This document shows, in pieces, positions 51,948-61,136 of a stretch of DNA of 64,000 nt (positions are counted from its first letter, which is position 1; the number at the start of each line of letters is the position of its first letter). The notes under the pieces are model-generated. The model saw nothing but the letters and a program-made list of their open reading frames with translations. It searched no databases and had not been told where the DNA came from. The translations under genes and the position numbers were made by a program. The stretch comes from an uncultured Latescibacterota bacterium (GTDB lineage: Bacteria; Latescibacterota; UBA2968), in contig OX638329.1 in assembly GCA_951812755.1 (NCBI GenBank), positions 2,093,339 to 2,157,338 of the forward strand. Reading direction: 5' to 3'.

Positions 51948-53486
51948 ATGCCCAGCATACCCTGGCGGCCCAGAGTTATCCTCTCCGGCCGCAACTTCCG
52001 TCTGCCCGTGCAAGCCACCGACGACAACATCGCCCTCACAGCCGACCAATTTGAAACCATCGCCACCCGATGGTGCGAGCGAGACACCGCGCGCTACTAC
52101 TACCTGCGATCTCCCCAAAAGCAGGGCGACTACACCCTCATCGCAACACACAGCGGCAACACCGAGGAAACCACCATCCAGGTCCGCACTCTGGACGACA
52201 TGCGCCAGCCCCACACCCACAACGGCGCGCAATGGCCCCGCCGATGGCCTCTGGGACAGAATTACCAACCCACCAAAACCCGACAAACGCTACAAAACGA
52301 CCCCAGAACAGAACGCCTCAACGAAGAAACCATCGCCTGGTGGTCATCCCAACCCGACCATGTCCTCTGGTCGCAACTACCACCCGCAGAACTACCCAAA
52401 GCGCACTTTGCCAACTGCCATCAAGGCTGTCCAAACTGCGGCACCGCCATCTTCAAATACAGCGGCTTCTATCCCTGGGAACGCAACCATCTGCCCTGCG
52501 ATTTCAAATCGCAATGCCCCAACTGCGCCTCGATCTATCCCAGCAACAACCTCATAAAAGAAGACTATATCTCCGGCGAGTATGCAGACGACGGATATGG
52601 CTACTTCGACGCAGAAGGCCACATCTACCTCTTTGCCGCCACCTATCACCGCGACCAATGCCGCGCCTATCACGCCGGCATCAACGCACTAACAGACAGC
52701 CTCCGCGCTACCTACCTCGACGAAGAACGCACGCGCAAACTCGGCCTCATGCTCCTGCGATACGCCACAGAAGAACTCTACCTCGCCGCAGTCCCCCAGT
52801 TCCGCTATGGACCCTCAAAAGGCGTAGAAGAACCCTGGGATTGGGGACAGCCGGACTGGGCAGAAGAATCCGACCCCGTTGCCGCCCTGAGCAGAAAAGG
52901 CACCATCCGCTACAGCATCGACACCCCCTACCTCATCGAAAGCCTCGCCCTGGCTTATGACACAGCCTGGCCACTCTTGAGAGAAGACACAGAACTCGTC
53001 GAACGCGCACGGGCATTCGGCCTATCCCTGCAAGGTCCTGAAGACACCTGCACCATTGACGTCGAGGGCCTGCAAGACATCGCCGCGGGCGACCGCATCA
53101 CCATCAACTCGAACGGCCGCGCACACAGCTATCGTATCGAAGCCGCAGAACAACTCAGCGCCCACATCCACCGCCTCACCCTGGACATCACCTCTATCCT
53201 GGGCCGCGCAAAAGTGGTCGCCATCGAAGACAACAAAATCGACTTCGGCTTTCAAATCCCGGCAAAATCCGGCAACCTCCACGGCACACGGCTTCAAACC
53301 GACGACTGGGCGGTCATTACCAACGCCCACAACTCAAGCACCTGGCCCCCCGGAAAAATACGCACCACCATCACTATTGACCCGAACAATAACAAACTCC
53401 AAAACCTATCGCCCGGCACCTGGGTACAGGTCGTTGATTACGTAATTGGCGACCCCGTCCTCTTTGAACCCCTGTGCAGGGGATAG
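51948..53486 (+). CDS. Heparinase II/III-like protein, probably shortened internally
   Basis: The 512-aa protein starts at ATG 51948 behind AAAGGA, with no signal peptide. Residues ~150-350 match the alpha-helical N-terminal part of heparinase/alginate-lyase-like proteins: zinc-like C161/C164 and C190/C193, YADDGYGYFDAEGHIYLFAA, and SIDTPYLIESLALAYDTAWP. At about 350 this stops and a beta-rich C-terminal part follows directly (GDRITINSNGRAHSYRIE, WPPGKIRTTI). Family members are usually ~700-1000 aa, so an in-frame deletion of the catalytic toroid and part of the sandwich is likely. Activity doubtful. Confidence 0.6.
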   Translation: MPSIPWRPRVILSGRNFRLPVQATDDNIALTADQFETIATRWCERDTARYYYLRSPQKQGDYTLIATHSGNTEETTIQVRTLDDMRQPHTHNGAQWPRRWPLGQNYQPTKTRQTLQNDPRTERLNEETIAWWSSQPDHVLWSQLPPAELPKAHFANCHQGCPNCGTAIFKYSGFYPWERNHLPCDFKSQCPNCASIYPSNNLIKEDYISGEYADDGYGYFDAEGHIYLFAATYHRDQCRAYHAGINALTDSLRATYLDEERTRKLGLMLLRYATEELYLAAVPQFRYGPSKGVEEPWDWGQPDWAEESDPVAALSRKGTIRYSIDTPYLIESLALAYDTAWPLLREDTELVERARAFGLSLQGPEDTCTIDVEGLQDIAAGDRITINSNGRAHSYRIEAAEQLSAHIHRLTLDITSILGRAKVVAIEDNKIDFGFQIPAKSGNLHGTRLQTDDWAVITNAHNSSTWPPGKIRTTITIDPNNNKLQNLSPGTWVQVVDYVIGDPVLFEPLCRG

Positions 53487-53543
53487 TTGGACAATTACTC
53501 GTCGTTTTTTATATTGATAACCCATAAAAAGAAAGGAAACGCG

Positions 53544-54281
53544 ATGGCCGTTGAAATACTACCCCTCACTGAAAATCAAATTGACCAATACCATCGAGAC
53601 GGTTTTTTGCTGGCCTCGGGATTAATTTCCGAGGCTATTGCACGCACGGGCGAAGCCGCAATGTGGGAAATCATGGACATGGACGCGGACGACCCCGAAA
53701 CCTGGGACAACTTTTCGGACGAAGCGAAAGCATCCACAGTACAGGCCGGATTCAAACCCAGATCAAAATTATTCCAATACTTCGGCAATCAGCACCCCGA
53801 CCTCCTCGCCTGTTACACGCCCGAAATGATGGCAGCAATGGCACAATTGACCGACGAAAGAGCAGATCTCTTTCATCCACCAGACGGCACGCTCATACAA
53901 AACATCTTTCCCTCAGATGAAGAATGGGCGTGGCAAAGGGCGCATTTTGACGGTGGTGTAAAAGCTAAAATGCACAAAACACTCCCCGGCCCATTTATCA
54001 TCAACTCCATCATATATCTCAACGACATTGAAAAACACGGCGGCGGAACATTAGCGTGGCCCGGATCCCACAAACCCGTTCGCACACTGGCAGAATCCGA
54101 CCCCGAGAAATACGAATACATGTGGCGACTCTCACAGGATCTCTCCACCGTCGATATCGGCAACCCCGTAGAACTGGAACCAAAATGCGGCGACATACTA
54201 TTCTTCGCCCACTTCTGCGTCCACGCCGCCACCAATAACGTGCGCGACACACCCCGCCTGGCACTGCGATCCCGGTGGTAA
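53544..54281 (+). CDS. PhyH-family Fe(II)/2-oxoglutarate dioxygenase (canonical HxD)
   Basis: I place the start at ATG 53544 (MAVEILPLTE) behind AAAGGAAA; an earlier in-frame start lacks a ribosome site. The 245-aa product has a complete site: H134-F-D136, distal H227 (VHAAT) and the 2-oxoglutarate Arg near 238. WPGSHKPVR (172-180) is the family stretch. It is expected to hydroxylate a small molecule while decarboxylating 2-oxoglutarate. The following DUF6785 gene begins 14 bases later (or overlaps, depending on its start), so enzyme and carrier are probably co-expressed. Confidence 0.87.
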   Translation: MAVEILPLTENQIDQYHRDGFLLASGLISEAIARTGEAAMWEIMDMDADDPETWDNFSDEAKASTVQAGFKPRSKLFQYFGNQHPDLLACYTPEMMAAMAQLTDERADLFHPPDGTLIQNIFPSDEEWAWQRAHFDGGVKAKMHKTLPGPFIINSIIYLNDIEKHGGGTLAWPGSHKPVRTLAESDPEKYEYMWRLSQDLSTVDIGNPVELEPKCGDILFFAHFCVHAATNNVRDTPRLALRSRW

Positions 54282-54295
54282 TCAGGAGATCTCTA

Positions 54296-56266
54296 TTGGC
54301 TCTTTCTTCTGCTCAAGAAGCAATACATCCAGCAACTGAACCGAAGCTGATATCGTGGAAAGTCGTAGTCGCGGGACTGCTGTTAATTATCGCAGCGGAC
54401 TACTACATCAACTGGTCCACCGTAATCTTGCGGGCGTCGAAAAACAACAAAGCGCTATTTCCGATGGGACTGTTCTTCCCATTCGTGATGCTCGTGGGTG
54501 TCAATCTGCTGCTCAGATGGGTAAAACCGCGGTGGGCACTGAACCGGGGTCAACTGTGCGTAGCCCTGGGCATGGGATTGATCGGATCCCTATTCCCATT
54601 CTATGGCCTGGCATCCTACGTAGTCGGCACCATTGCCGCACCCTATTATTTCGCCACACCGGAAAACGGCTGGGCGGAACTGCTGCACCCCAACATGGTC
54701 TCCTGGCTGGTCATGAACAACGAAGACAAAGCCGTGACCTATTTCTACGACGGTCTGCCCCCGGGCCAGCCCATACCCTGGGGATCCTGGGCAGTACCGG
54801 TATTCTGGTGGATGACCTTTGTGGCTGCAGCGGCATGCGTAGCTCTCTGCCTCATGGTGATATTGCGAAAACAATGGGTAGAAAACGAACGCCTGGAATT
54901 CCCGCTCATGGAAGTGGGCATGCAGGTAGCTCAGGTAGATAAAAGCAATGGGGGAACACCCTCCTTGCTCAACCAACCGCTCTTCCGCGTGGGTTTCTGG
55001 ATCGGGATATTTGCAGTATTCTGGAACATCATCTCGTACTTTTATCCCTTAATACCGGGGCTGCCGACCACGCACACCGAAGGCCAGTGGTTCCGCTGGC
55101 TGGAAGGCGCCAAACCCTTCTGGGTACAAATCAGCATTTACGTAATCGGCTTTGCCTATTTTGCACGGGTCGAAACCCTGTTCAGCTTCTGGCTATTCTT
55201 TTTCTTTACAGAAATTGAAGTCGCGACCTTTGACCGCCTGGGAATCGCCGCAGGACACGGCGGTGGCGAAGCCGTGCGGTCACAAAATTTTGGAGTACTA
55301 TGCGCCTATGTCATGTTCGGACTGTGGATGGCGCGCGGGCATTTGAAAGCCGTATTTCGGAAAGTCTTCAAAGGGGCTTCCGATGTAGATGACTTCAAAG
55401 AAGTGATGTCCTACCGCGCGGCGATGATCGCCCTCGTCGCATCCCTCCTGTACATGGTAGCCTGGTTGCATGTGGCAGGCATGGAAATCCGGGTCGTCGT
55501 CCTCTACCTGTTCTTTACAGCAGTAGCCTACATCGGAATGGCTCGATTCGCCGCAGAACTGGGACTGCCTTATGGGGATATTGCCTACCATTCAATTACC
55601 TGGACCCCGCTCCACATCATGGGCGGGCAAACAGTAACAGCATCCACATTGACCTGCCAGGGCTATCTCTGGGCCATGTTCGGAAAAACCCGGGGATTTC
55701 TGGGACCGCCAATCGCGCAAATGCTAAAACTGACCACACCGTTGCGGGTCGAACGGGGGCGTCTATTCGGCGTGATCGTCCTCGCCGTAGTAGCTGGCGC
55801 CACATTTGCAATACTCCACGCGATATACATGGGCTATTCCTCTGGCGGCTTCAACCTCAGAGCCGCGTGGAATCTACTGATCGGACCGCAGCGATCCTAC
55901 GACGCATCCGTAACCTGGATCCGCAACCCGGAAGCACCCGATGTAGAGCGCATGTTATTCATGGGATCTGGCGTATTGATCACAGCCGTACTCACCTATT
56001 TGAAATACCGCTTCGTACACCTGCCCCTCCATCCTGTAGCCCTGATGTTACAGGGAACCTATATGGCGCAGAAAACCGTATTTTCGGTATTTCTCATCTG
56101 GATATACAAAGCGACTATACTGAAAATCGGTGGCGTGCGCCTCTACAGAAAAGGACAGCCATTCTTCATCGGTCTGCTAATCGGATATGCCATAGCGACA
56201 TTTTTATCCTGCGTAATAGACAGCATCTTCTTCTTTGGACAGGGACACCTGGTACACGGATTTTGA
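54296..56266 (+). CDS. DUF6785/DUF6784 family multi-pass membrane protein (copy 3)
   Basis: I place the start at TTG 54296 (ALSSAQEA) with AGGAGA seven bases upstream; GTG 54275 would overlap the PhyH stop. The product is about 656 aa with 14-16 membrane segments. Family marks: WALNRGQ, then TPENGW (near 120), RKQWVENERLEFPL (near 190), LPLHPVALML and KIGGVRLYRKGQ, ending LVHGF. It is the third DUF6785 protein in the window, here embedded in the PhyH/sulfatase region; probably an inner-membrane importer of the cluster's substrate, by inference from position. Confidence 0.8.
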   Translation: MALSSAQEAIHPATEPKLISWKVVVAGLLLIIAADYYINWSTVILRASKNNKALFPMGLFFPFVMLVGVNLLLRWVKPRWALNRGQLCVALGMGLIGSLFPFYGLASYVVGTIAAPYYFATPENGWAELLHPNMVSWLVMNNEDKAVTYFYDGLPPGQPIPWGSWAVPVFWWMTFVAAAACVALCLMVILRKQWVENERLEFPLMEVGMQVAQVDKSNGGTPSLLNQPLFRVGFWIGIFAVFWNIISYFYPLIPGLPTTHTEGQWFRWLEGAKPFWVQISIYVIGFAYFARVETLFSFWLFFFFTEIEVATFDRLGIAAGHGGGEAVRSQNFGVLCAYVMFGLWMARGHLKAVFRKVFKGASDVDDFKEVMSYRAAMIALVASLLYMVAWLHVAGMEIRVVVLYLFFTAVAYIGMARFAAELGLPYGDIAYHSITWTPLHIMGGQTVTASTLTCQGYLWAMFGKTRGFLGPPIAQMLKLTTPLRVERGRLFGVIVLAVVAGATFAILHAIYMGYSSGGFNLRAAWNLLIGPQRSYDASVTWIRNPEAPDVERMLFMGSGVLITAVLTYLKYRFVHLPLHPVALMLQGTYMAQKTVFSVFLIWIYKATILKIGGVRLYRKGQPFFIGLLIGYAIATFLSCVIDSIFFFGQGHLVHGF

Positions 56267-56274
56267 AATAAAGG

Positions 56275-56430
56275 ACTGATTTACGCATAGGTACAATACA
56301 ATGGGCCTGTCATTTTGAGCGCAGCGCAGCGGAGTCGAAAAATCTCCTACTAACACAGGTGGAAAAGATGCTTCGGCTCCGTTCCACTCCGCTCAGCATG
56401 ACACAAACACCAGACCTGCGTAACATCAGT
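56275..56430 (-). mobile_element. Small TIR element (MITE), copy 3
   Basis: 156 bp from ACTGATTTACGCAT to GCGTAACATCAGT, flanked by AAAGG (56270-56274 and 56431-56435). In reverse orientation it is ~90% like copy 1. The right AAAGG is part of the Shine-Dalgarno of the following PhyH gene, so insertion duplicated a piece of the ribosome site. Confidence 0.9.
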
Positions 56431-56444
56431 AAAGGAGATATTTG

Positions 56445-57392
56445 ATGGCAACAGTTGACACCAGAACACATGGCTTAACCGAGGAAGAGCACGAGACATA
56501 CGCAAAGGACGGATTTTTCATCCGACCAAAAGCCTACGACACAGATGAGATCGACGCACTGCGCAACAGAATCGAAGACCTCGTAGAACTCATCGAAACC
56601 TCTGACGTATTGCCAGAAAAACAGAAACAAGCAATTTTGAAACGCAATGTAGGAACCGAAGCGACTTCTGGACCCGCATCGTTAAACAGTATAACGCGCC
56701 TTCACAGGTTCAGCGCACTGGTGCGATCCCACATCCGCGACCCAAGGCGACTGGATGCAGTCACACAGATCGTAGGATCGGATTTATTCTGTCCCAACGA
56801 CCTGTACTTTTTCAAACCCCCGGGCACCGGACGGCCCATCGCGTGGCACCAGGACTCCTGGTACTTCCGAAACACGTATGTCAGCAGCATAGGCGACGCA
56901 ATAGAGCAAGCCTCAATAGGAACCTATCTGGCACTGGATGACGCAGATGAAGAAAACGGATGCTTATGGGTGATCCCCGGCAGCCACCACCTGGGTATAA
57001 TAGATCACAGCCAGGTCGAAAGCGATAAGTACTTATTGCAAAAAAGAGTAACCGTATCCGACGAAATGGAAGAACGAGCAATACCAGTAGAAGTGCCAAA
57101 AGGTGCGCTGGTATTCTTCAACAACGCCCTCTTGCACCGCAGCACACCCAACAGATCAGATCGGTTTCGGCGGGCCTATATCGTACACTATATGAAGGCA
57201 ACCATCCAGCATACCAGAAACAGACAATGGACTCCCGAAGGCACCGAGCACTGGGGCACAAATGAGATGTACATCTGCGGAGTGCCCGGAACCGTACAGA
57301 CCACGCCCGAAAAAGAAAGCATGAACTGGGATAATGCTCTGGGCCGAACATTGACAGAAGACGATATTAGGATAAAAAGGGTAACTATTTAG
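56445..57392 (+). CDS. PhyH-family Fe(II)/2-oxoglutarate dioxygenase (canonical HxD)
   Basis: I place the start at ATG 56445 behind AAAGGAGA. The 315-aa product has the full set: FFKPPGTGRPIAWHQDSWYF with H135-Q-D137, family stretch IPGSHHLG (177-184), distal H231 (LLHRS) and R243. This is the most canonical PhyH protein of the window (ectoine hydroxylase/phytanoyl-CoA hydroxylase type). The C-terminal ~70 residues after the core are longer than usual. Hydroxylation of a small molecule is expected. Gene order with DUF6785 upstream and sulfatase downstream suggests a shared catabolic role. Confidence 0.9.
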   Translation: MATVDTRTHGLTEEEHETYAKDGFFIRPKAYDTDEIDALRNRIEDLVELIETSDVLPEKQKQAILKRNVGTEATSGPASLNSITRLHRFSALVRSHIRDPRRLDAVTQIVGSDLFCPNDLYFFKPPGTGRPIAWHQDSWYFRNTYVSSIGDAIEQASIGTYLALDDADEENGCLWVIPGSHHLGIIDHSQVESDKYLLQKRVTVSDEMEERAIPVEVPKGALVFFNNALLHRSTPNRSDRFRRAYIVHYMKATIQHTRNRQWTPEGTEHWGTNEMYICGVPGTVQTTPEKESMNWDNALGRTLTEDDIRIKRVTI

Positions 57393-57424
57393 GTCATTTG
57401 GATGATTAGCCACGAGCGGGGTAC

Positions 57425-57448
57425 AACTGGCCGTCTCTCAGGCCAGTT
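57425..57448. repeat. Palindromic repeat (AACTGGCC type), third copy
   Basis: AACTGGCC-N8-GGCCAGTT, preceded by AGCGGGGTAC. Same element as 46094-46168. Confidence 0.75.
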
Positions 57449-57477
57449 CAAATGCACAAAAATCACAAAAGGATGCT

Positions 57478-57531
57478 GTAGGAGCGGCATCCCTGCCGCG
57501 ATCAAGGTCGGGAAAAGGATTTCCCTCCTAC
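57478..57531. repeat. Imperfect palindrome in the PhyH-sulfatase gap
   Basis: GTAGGAG and CTCCTAC bound a 54-bp segment with inner GCGGCAT/TGCCGCG pairing. It looks like a dispersed intergenic repeat; no gene function is evident. Confidence 0.5.
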
Positions 57532-57572
57532 GCGACCACAAGAACCTAAATAATTACTAAAAAGGAAACAAA

Positions 57573-59039
57573 ATGCCAGATAAACGCCCCAACATCCTCT
57601 ACATCATGACCGATGACCATGGAACCGGCGCCCTGAGTTGCTACGGCAGCCAGATCAACCACACCCCCAACATGGACCGCATTGCCCACGGTGGAATGCG
57701 CCTGGACAATTGTTATGTTACCTACTCCTTGTGCTCGCCCAGCCGCGCCTCCATCTTAACTGGAAAATACGCACATCTCCACGGACAAACATCAATCGGT
57801 GGGAATATCTTTGACGGCTCACAGCAGACATTCCCCCGCCTATTGCAGGACGCGGGATATCAAACAGCAATCATCGGAAAATGGCACCTCCACAGCATAC
57901 CAACGGGCTTTGATCACTACAGCGTCATGTGGAACCAGGGCTCTTATTTTGACCCCAAATTTATCGAACCCGGCGAACACGGCCCCGTATGGAAAGAAAG
58001 CCGGGGATATTCGACGGACCTGGTAACCGACAAATGCCTGGACTGGCTCAAAGGACGAGACGCTGAAAAACCCTTTATGCTCCTGTGTCATTTTAAGTCC
58101 CCCCATTACAACTGGGAGCCGGATGAAAAACACAAGACCATGTACCAGGATGAAACAATCCCCGAACCAGAGACATTTGACCACAACTTCGGAGACAGCC
58201 CGGTACCTCCCGAAGCATTGCAAGTCAAGCTGGAAACCGTACATGAACAGTGGAATATCACGCACTGGGACGCCATGCCCGAAGGATTATCTATGCAGCA
58301 GCAAAAACACAGAAACTACCAGTACTTCATCAAAGACTACCTCCGCTGTGTAGCCTCGGTAGATGACAATATCGGGCGACTTCTCGACTACCTCGACGAA
58401 CAGAACCTGGTCGAAAACACAGTTGTAGTCTATACCTCAGACAACGGGATGTTTCAGGGCGAACACGGCTGGGTCGATAAAAAAATGATGTTTGAAGAAA
58501 GCCTGCGAGTTCCCTTCTTGATCCGGTACCCCAGAGAAATCGCAGCGGGAACCCACACAAATGCCATGGTCATCAACCTCGACTATGCACCGACCTTTTT
58601 GGAATACGCCGGGCAGCCCATCCCCGCAGACATCCAGGGAAGAAGCCTGGTATCCCTCCTCCAGGGACACACACCAGAAGATTGGCGAACCGCGTTTTAC
58701 TACCAGCACTTCGACATCCATCCCGACGGCGAACTGGCAAATTGCGGCGTACGCACCAAAAATTTCAAACTAATCTGGTACAACCACAACTACGACCATT
58801 ACCAGCTATTCGACACCCAAAAAGACCCCAGCGAGACGCGAGATGTGTCCGAAGACCCCGAATACGCCTCAACAGTATCCGAAATGAAAGCCTTGCTGCA
58901 AGAAGAACGCGAAAAAGCGGGCCTGACAGACGAAATAGAACAACAGATCTTCAACAGCGATAACATACCTCAAGCGCGCAAACAAATGAATGCATTATTG
59001 CAAATGGTAGATGCCAATACTTCTAAGGAGAAACAATGA
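57573..59039 (+). CDS. Sulfatase (cytoplasmic, Cys-type)
   Basis: The 488-aa protein starts at ATG 57573 behind AAAAAGGAAA and has no signal peptide. The formylglycine site is C54-S-P-S-R58 in the SLCSPSRASILTG stretch. Metal ligands: D14 and D15 (MTDDHG), and D290-N291 (SDNG). K103 and H105 (GKWHLH) and the C-terminal RTKNFKLIWY complete the alkaline-phosphatase fold. It removes sulfate from an unknown, probably sugar-linked, ester inside the cell, or from an imported molecule. The stop overlaps the next start by four bases (ATGA). A maturase (FGE) gene is not in the window. Confidence 0.9.
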   Translation: MPDKRPNILYIMTDDHGTGALSCYGSQINHTPNMDRIAHGGMRLDNCYVTYSLCSPSRASILTGKYAHLHGQTSIGGNIFDGSQQTFPRLLQDAGYQTAIIGKWHLHSIPTGFDHYSVMWNQGSYFDPKFIEPGEHGPVWKESRGYSTDLVTDKCLDWLKGRDAEKPFMLLCHFKSPHYNWEPDEKHKTMYQDETIPEPETFDHNFGDSPVPPEALQVKLETVHEQWNITHWDAMPEGLSMQQQKHRNYQYFIKDYLRCVASVDDNIGRLLDYLDEQNLVENTVVVYTSDNGMFQGEHGWVDKKMMFEESLRVPFLIRYPREIAAGTHTNAMVINLDYAPTFLEYAGQPIPADIQGRSLVSLLQGHTPEDWRTAFYYQHFDIHPDGELANCGVRTKNFKLIWYNHNYDHYQLFDTQKDPSETRDVSEDPEYASTVSEMKALLQEEREKAGLTDEIEQQIFNSDNIPQARKQMNALLQMVDANTSKEKQ

Positions 59040-61024
59040 AAAATGCCAAACTCCGCTACAGACAGGTACACCTGGACTTCCACACCTCTGAACACTGCCC
59101 GAATGTCGGTGGCAAATTTGACGAAGATCAGTTCATCGGCGCTCTAAAAAAAGGCCATGTAAACTCCATAACCATCTTTGCACAATGTCATCACGGCTGG
59201 TGTTATTACCCCACAAACACGGATATGGAACATCCCAACTTGCAAACCGACCTCGTTGGACGCATGCTCGCCGCAGCCAAAAAAGCCGACATCAACATGC
59301 CCGTGTATATCACCGTACAATGGCAGGAAAAAGCCGCCCGCGAAAATCCCGAATGGCGCGTCAGACGACCCGATGGAGGCTATGTCGGACGACCAACCAT
59401 GCATCCCCATACCCCCCTGCCACACGGCGGATGGTATCGCCTGTGTTGCAACACGCCCTATCTGGACGCGAGTGTCCTGCCTGTATTGACAGAAGTGATG
59501 GACATGTACAACCCCTCTGGCATATTTCTCGACATCACCGGAGAAGAAATCTGCACCTGTGATTGGTGTCTCGCCAGCATGCACGAAAAAGGACTCGACC
59601 CCAACAATGCTGGCGATCGGATTATTCACTCACAAGCTGTGTACAAAGACTATCTAACCAAAACCACAGACATCATCTGGAGCCGAAATTCCGACGCCAC
59701 AATTTATCACAATGGCAGCGACAAAAAGGGGCGCCACGACCTCTATCCCTACTGGTCGCACCACGAAATCGAATCCCTGCCAACCGGCATGTGGGGATAC
59801 AACCACTTCCCGACAAACGCGCGCTATTTCACAAATCTGCCCGACTGCAACGCGATCGCACAAACGGGTAAATTCCATCGCATGTGGGGTGAATTTGGCG
59901 GCTTCAAAAATCCAGTCGCACTGAAATACGAAGTCGGACAAATCATCTCATTGAATTGCCGCTGTATGGTAGGCGATCAACTCCATCCAGAAGGAGAGAT
60001 GGATGAAGAAACCTATCGCATCATAGGCGAAGCGTACAAACGCGTTGAAAAACGCGAACCCTGGCTGGAAGGTGCCGAACATGTGGTAGATGTAGCAATC
60101 CTCGCACCCTCGGGAATACACAAAGACAGGGACCTGGAAGACAGCGAAGTTGGTGCTGGATTGATGCTCATGGAAAACCATATCCCATTCTTAATGCTTG
60201 ACGAAACAATGGATCTATCGCCCTACCAACTACTAATTTTACCCGACAGCGTGCGCGTGGATAACGCACTAAAAGCAAAAATCGACGCATTTCTGGCAAA
60301 TGGCGGCAAGCTCCTATCATCTGGCGAAAGCGGCCTGGACCCCGCGGGAAATGGTTTTGCGTATGACATCGGCACAAAATATACCGGACCCTCGTCCAAT
60401 GATATAGAATATGTAGTCGTCGGAGACGCCATTGCCCAAAACATGGTACGCACCCCATTCCTCGTCTATGAATCCGGCGTAACCACAAAAGTGACAGACG
60501 GCGAAGTCCTCGCAGCCGCCTGGAAACCGTATTTCAACCGCACATACGGAAAATTCTGCTCCCACCGAAACACCCCTTATGAAGGCGACGCGGGTTGGCC
60601 CTCTGTCATCCGCAAAGGCAACATCATCCACATCGCCCAACCCATCTTCAGGGTATATGACGACCAGGGCATGCAATTGCATCGCGACCTGGTAAAAAAT
60701 TGTATCGACCTGCTCTACGACGACCCCTTATTGCAGGTAGCCCTGCCATCGTGTGGCCGCGTAAACATAACCCGCCAACCCCAGGAAGGAAATCGGCTAA
60801 TTTTACATCTCATGTACGCCAACCCCATCAAACGGGGCGATACAAATGTAATTGAAGACATTATCCCACTATACAATATTCCCGTCTCATTAAAAGCGGA
60901 CCGCGACATATCTCGCGTATATCTCGCACCCGAAAACGAGGACATTGAATTTGCCGTCGCCGACGGGCGCGTGTCATTTACCGTGCCGAAGGTCGAAATG
61001 AACCAGATTGTGGTGATTGAGTAA
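59036..61024 (+). CDS. GHL6-type glycoside hydrolase-like protein with beta-galactosidase trimerisation domain
   Basis: The 662-aa protein has no signal peptide. Residues ~5-340 form a TIM-barrel of the hypothetical glycosyl hydrolase 6 kind (RYRQVHLDFHTSEHCP at the start, NSITIFAQCHHGWCYYP, GIFLDITGEE with acidic candidates, CDWC). Residues ~360-560 read like the GH42 trimerisation flavodoxin-like domain (VAILAPSGIH, QLLILPDSVRV, GGKLLSSGE). The C-terminal ~100 residues are beta-sandwich. The acid pair is not proven. Together with the overlapping sulfatase it suggests stepwise handling of a sulfated sugar in the cytoplasm. Confidence 0.8.
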   Translation: MKNAKLRYRQVHLDFHTSEHCPNVGGKFDEDQFIGALKKGHVNSITIFAQCHHGWCYYPTNTDMEHPNLQTDLVGRMLAAAKKADINMPVYITVQWQEKAARENPEWRVRRPDGGYVGRPTMHPHTPLPHGGWYRLCCNTPYLDASVLPVLTEVMDMYNPSGIFLDITGEEICTCDWCLASMHEKGLDPNNAGDRIIHSQAVYKDYLTKTTDIIWSRNSDATIYHNGSDKKGRHDLYPYWSHHEIESLPTGMWGYNHFPTNARYFTNLPDCNAIAQTGKFHRMWGEFGGFKNPVALKYEVGQIISLNCRCMVGDQLHPEGEMDEETYRIIGEAYKRVEKREPWLEGAEHVVDVAILAPSGIHKDRDLEDSEVGAGLMLMENHIPFLMLDETMDLSPYQLLILPDSVRVDNALKAKIDAFLANGGKLLSSGESGLDPAGNGFAYDIGTKYTGPSSNDIEYVVVGDAIAQNMVRTPFLVYESGVTTKVTDGEVLAAAWKPYFNRTYGKFCSHRNTPYEGDAGWPSVIRKGNIIHIAQPIFRVYDDQGMQLHRDLVKNCIDLLYDDPLLQVALPSCGRVNITRQPQEGNRLILHLMYANPIKRGDTNVIEDIIPLYNIPVSLKADRDISRVYLAPENEDIEFAVADGRVSFTVPKVEMNQIVVIE

Positions 61025-61034
61025 CTGGGACCTA

Positions 61035-61110
61035 CCCCCTAACCCCCTTCCTACGAGGAAGGGGGAATCAGGTCTCCCCGCCTCGGGGAGGGGTCGGGGG
61101 AGGGGTCCCG
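61035..61110. repeat. C/G-rich hairpin repeat between GHL6 and PhyH genes
   Basis: CCCCCTTCCT with AGGAAGGGGG forms a strong hairpin and is followed by a second one (CTCCCCG/CGGGGAG) and G-rich tail. It looks like a dispersed intergenic repeat. A longer open frame through it is not considered coding. Confidence 0.7.
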
Positions 61111-61136
61111 GTTTTAACCAAAAAAAGGAGTCTCTC

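Noticed and set aside
52070-52960. Long Arg-rich frame overlapping the heparinase-like gene
   Set aside because: GC-rich shadow of the real frame, with composition unlike a protein and no ribosome site.
61017-61136. N-terminal extension of the PhyH protein at 61137
   Set aside because: It would translate a hairpin repeat into low-complexity Pro/Gly/Arg; the ATG at 61137 has an ideal AAGGAG.
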